Shown piece by piece: positions 60,995 through 64,000 of a stretch of DNA of 64,000 nt; within the stretch, counting starts at the first letter, position 1; every line of letters begins with the position of its first letter. The notes under the pieces are model-generated. The model was not told where the DNA came from. It did no database searches and saw only the letters and a program-made list of their open reading frames with translations. The DNA is from Microglena sp. YARC (taxonomy: Eukaryota; Chlorophyta; Chlorophyceae; Chlamydomonadales; Chlamydomonadaceae). The translations under genes and the position numbers were made by a program. Location of the stretch: contig CM039464.1 of NCBI GenBank assembly GCA_022414725.1, positions 46,068,481 to 46,132,480 of the forward strand, in the 5' to 3' direction.

Positions 60995-61725
60995 CAGTGC
61001 TGCTGCTTTGCGGTACACAAATAGGGGCGTAGTGCCTGGGCAGCCACATGTCAGTAGTGCGCTGCAGAGTGGCAGTTCTCGTGTGTAGTGCTGCTGCTTT
61101 ATGGTACACATATGTGGGCGTGGTGCCTGAGCCGCAACAGGCCAATAGTGCACTTCATAGTGGCAGCTCTTGTGTCTAGTGCTGCTGCTTTATGGTACAC
61201 ATATGTGGGCGTAGTGCCTGAGCAGCCACAGGCCAATAGTGCACTGTGGAGTGGCAGCTCTCGTGTGTAGTGCTGCTGCTTTATGGTACACATGTGTGGG
61301 CGTAGCGCCTGAGCAGCCACAGGCCAATAGTGCGCTGTAGAGTGGCAGCTCTCGTGTGTAGTGCTGCTGCTTTATGGTACACATGTGTGGGCGTAGCGCC
61401 TGAGCAGCCACATGCCAATAGTGCGCTGTAGAGTGGCAGCTCTCGTGTGTAGTGCTGCTGCTTTATGGTACACATGTGTGGGCGTAGTGCCTGAGCAGCC
61501 ACATGCCAATAGTGCGCTGTAGAGTGGCAGCTCTCGTGTGTAGTGCTGCTGCATTATGGTACACATGTGTGGGCGCAGTGCCTGAGTAGCAACCTGCCAA
61601 TAATGCGCTGTAGTGTGGCAGCTCTCGTGTGTAGTGCTGCTGCTTTATGGTACACATGTGTGGGCGTAGTGCCTGAGTAGCCACCTGCCAATAATGCGCT
61701 GCAGAGTGGCAGATCTGGTTGGTAT
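60995..61725 (+). repeat. 91-bp satellite, eight units
   Basis: GTGCTGCTGCTTTATGGTAC, ACATGTGTGGGCGTAGTGCC, TGAGCAGCCACATGCCAATA, GTGCGCTGTAGAGTGGCAGC, TCTCGTGTGTA, 91 bp per unit with about 5% divergence. Confidence 0.95.
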
Positions 61726-61849
61726 GCTGACTAGGCCATGCTGACTTTTGTCCAGCCTCATCCAAAATGTTCGCCCCCTCCCCTTCCTACATGGCTGTAT
61801 AGAATGAATGGCGACCGCGGCAGTGCCAATAGCCTTACCTCACCCAGAC

Positions 61850-62044
61850 CAGGGTACTACTTCTTGCCAAATTGGTCAGCTCTTAAAGCGCACAAACGTT
61901 AAATCGGTCAGCGTTTTTTAGTGCCAAAAGCGCAAAAACTGCGCGCTGCGCCCACAGGGGGTTGAACAAACTGTGCGAAACGCGCAGAGGGGCTCAAAAA
62001 CGCAGCGCTGCACCGCGCTGCCGCCCGTGCTTAGTAGTACCCTG
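61850..62044 (+). mobile_element. hAT-like MITE, CAGGGTAC family, copy 4
   Basis: CAGGGTACTACTT...TTAGTAGTACCCTG, 195 bp. Flanking octamers ACCCAGAC and ACCCAGAA match at 7 of 8 positions. Confidence 0.9.
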
Positions 62045-62119
62045 ACCCAGAAACTTCGATTTGTTTACGTTGTACGGTAAACCACTCACTCAGTAAAAAG
62101 TTAGCAAAAGGTCCCAAAA

Positions 62120-63660
62120 ACCAATTAGGCCTCGTGTGTAGCAGTGTAGTGTCCACCAGGAGATGAGGAGCCTTCCGCATAGCAGCTTCTAGGCAGCTGC
62201 GTGCACATTGTCCTCCTGGGGATGAGGAGCCTTCCGCATAGCAGCTTCTAGGCAGCTACGTGCCCATTGTCCTCCTGGGGATGAGGAGCCTTCCGCATAG
62301 CAGCTTCTAGGCAGCTACGTGCCCATTGTCCTACTGGGGAAGAGGAGCCTTCCGCATAGCAGCTTCTAGGCAGCTACGTGCCCATTGTCCTCCTGGGGAC
62401 GAGGAGCCTTCTGCATAGCAGCTTCTAGGCAGCTACCTGCCCATTGTCCTCCTGGGGACGAGGAGCCTTCCGCATAGCAGCTTCTAGGCAGCTACGTGCC
62501 CATTTTCTTCCTGGGGACGAGGAGCCTTCTGCATAGCAGCTTCTAGGCAGCTACTTGCCCATTGTCCTACTGGGGACGAGGAGCCTTCTGCATAGCAGCT
62601 TTTAGGCAGCTACGTGCCCATTGTCCTCCTGGGGACGAGGAGCCTTCAGCTTAGCAGCTTCTAGGCAGCTACTTGCCCATTGTCCTCCTGGGGACGAGGA
62701 GCCTTCCGCATAGCAGCTTCTAGGCAGCTACGTGCCCATTGTCCTCCTGGGGACTAGGAGCCTTCCGCATAGCAGCTTCTAGGCAGCTACTTGCCCATTG
62801 TCCTCCTGGGGATGAGGAGCCTTCCGCATAGCAGCTTCTAGGCAGCTGCGTGCACATTGTCCTACTGGGGACGAGGAGCCTTCCGCATAGCAGCTTCTAG
62901 GCAGCTACGTGCCCATTGTCCTCCTGGGGACGAGGAGCCTTCCGCATAGCAGCTTCTAGGCAGCTACGTGCCCATTGTCCTCCTGGGGACGAGGAGCCTT
63001 CCGCATAGCAGCTTCTAGGCAGCTACCTGCCCATTGTCCTCCTGGGGACGAGGAGCCTTCTGCATAGCAGCTTCTAGGCAGCTACGTGCCCATTGTCCTA
63101 CTGGGGACGAGGAGCCTTCCGCATAGCAGCTTCTAGGCAGCTGCGTGCCCATTGTCCTGCTGGGGACTAGGAGCCTTCCGTATAGCAGCTTCTAGGCAGC
63201 TACCTGCCCATTGTCCTCCTGGGGACGAGGAGCCTTCCGCATAGCAGCTTCTAGGCAGCTACTTGCCCATTGTCTTCCTGGGGACGAGGAGCCTTCCGCA
63301 TAGCAGCTTCTAGGCAGCTACGTGCCCATTGTCCTCCTGGGGACTAGGAGCCTTCCGCATAGCAGCTCCTAGGCAGCTACCTGCCCATTGTCTCCCCGGG
63401 GATAAGGAGCCTTCCGCGTTGCAGCTTCTAGGCAGCTACGTGCTCATTGTCCACCTGGCGATAAGGAGCCTTCCAAGTCAGGATGGCTCCCTCCCAGTTT
63501 TTTTTCTTTTATGGGCATGTAGCAGCTTCTAGGCAGCTACGTGCCAATTGTCCACCTGGGGATGAGGAGCCTTCCGTGGAACAGTTTCTAGGCAGCTACG
63601 TGCTCATTGTCCACCTGGCGATAAGGAGCCTTCCAAGTCAGGATATCTCCCTTCCAATTA
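62120..63660 (+). repeat. 59-bp satellite, about 26 units
   Basis: CCTCCTGGGGACGAGGAGCC, TTCCGCATAGCAGCTTCTAG, GCAGCTACGTGCCCATTGT. The last two units degenerate and contain a T run. AGCAGCTTCTAGGCAGCT is also the inner end of the MITEs at 39234, 42653 and 63662. Confidence 0.95.
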
Positions 63661-63661
63661 A

Positions 63662-63869
63662 TGTTTCTTTTAAGGGCTACACGTAGCAGCTTCTAGGTAG
63701 CTCCCTTTCCCCATCTTTTGGCCGAACCCAAAGCTAGCCAGTAAGTCTGAAAGCTGTCATGGCTGGCATTCCTATGCATATAATGATATAAAAGCTTTGA
63801 GCTTGACCCAGTGGCTGTCTAATGGAGCTGTCTGGAGGCTGCTACGAGTAGGCTCAATACAAAACAGTG
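63662..63869. mobile_element. MITE of the AGCAGCTTCTAGGCAGCT-ended family
   Basis: Left ATGTTTCTTTTAAGGGCTAC then ACGTAGCAGCTTCTAGGTAG. Right GGAGGCTGCTACGAGTAGGC then TCAATACAAAACAGTG. The left outer bases are altered and no target duplication is clear. Confidence 0.65.
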
Positions 63870-63904
63870 CAATACGCAGCAGTGCTACTGCTCTACGTTC
63901 TGAG

Positions 63905-64000
63905 GTGCGTGTGTGTGTGTTTGTGTGTGTGGGTGTGTGCGTGGGTGTGTGTGTGGGTGTGTGGGTGTGTGTGGGTGTGGGGTGTGTGTGTGTGCGTGTG
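63905..64000 (+). repeat. GT-rich microsatellite, continues past the window
   Basis: GTGTGTGT with GGGTGTGTG variants to the window edge. Confidence 0.95.

Noticed and set aside
60995..61725. CRISPR-like array of regularly spaced repeats
   Set aside because: The units are contiguous 91-bp tandem repeats without unique spacers, in a eukaryotic context. The same applies to the 59-, 32- and 23-bp arrays.

Overview
The window is nuclear DNA from a repeat-rich eukaryote. The evidence is spliced genes with GT-AG introns, a Ty1/copia retrotransposon, tRNA-derived SINE-like repeats and many tandem repeats. A microalga or other protist is my best guess from gene families and intron style, but nothing here fixes the taxon. 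No bacterial feature (operon, Shine-Dalgarno site, CRISPR array) is present.

Layout. (1) Positions 1-15501 hold a head-to-tail array of Copia units with a period of about 3.6 kb. Five LTRs of 291-292 bp (TGTCGG...CCGACA) alternate with four complete internal regions. Every unit carries the same internal deletion, joining a truncated gag directly to reverse transcriptase-RNase H with no protease or integrase. (2) 15502-18470 is non-coding and holds repeat fragments. (3) 18788-28238 (minus strand) is a four-exon gene for a VTT/SNARE-associated (TVP38/TMEM64-like) membrane protein of 316 residues. (4) 28908-34414 (plus strand) is a four-exon gene, divergent from the first, for a 243-residue protein with a divergent CRAL-TRIO domain. 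(5) About 39.0-50.5 kb (plus strand) is an unrecognised, probably serine-rich gene of at least seven exons. Its exon chain is incomplete at two junctions. (6) 50.5-64.0 kb is almost entirely satellites, MITEs, SINE-like copies and fragments of an unidentified element.

The most interesting signal is a recurrent pattern. Exon edges of both well-resolved genes have been copied into the adjoining introns or 3' flank as diverged tandem repeats. Copies of an exon head (3' splice site plus 10-70 exon bases) lie upstream of the true exon. Copies of an exon tail (with the 5' splice site, or the stop codon) lie downstream. This occurs at several independent exons in two oppositely oriented genes, and probably in the third gene too. 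Introns here appear to grow by tandem duplication across the intron-exon border.

Other signals are at least three families of about 190-bp MITEs with readable 8-bp target duplications (hAT-like), and a Copia primer-binding site that matches the anticodon arm, not the 3' end, of a tRNA. Two of the MITEs start exactly 13 nt after a candidate 5' splice site of the third gene.
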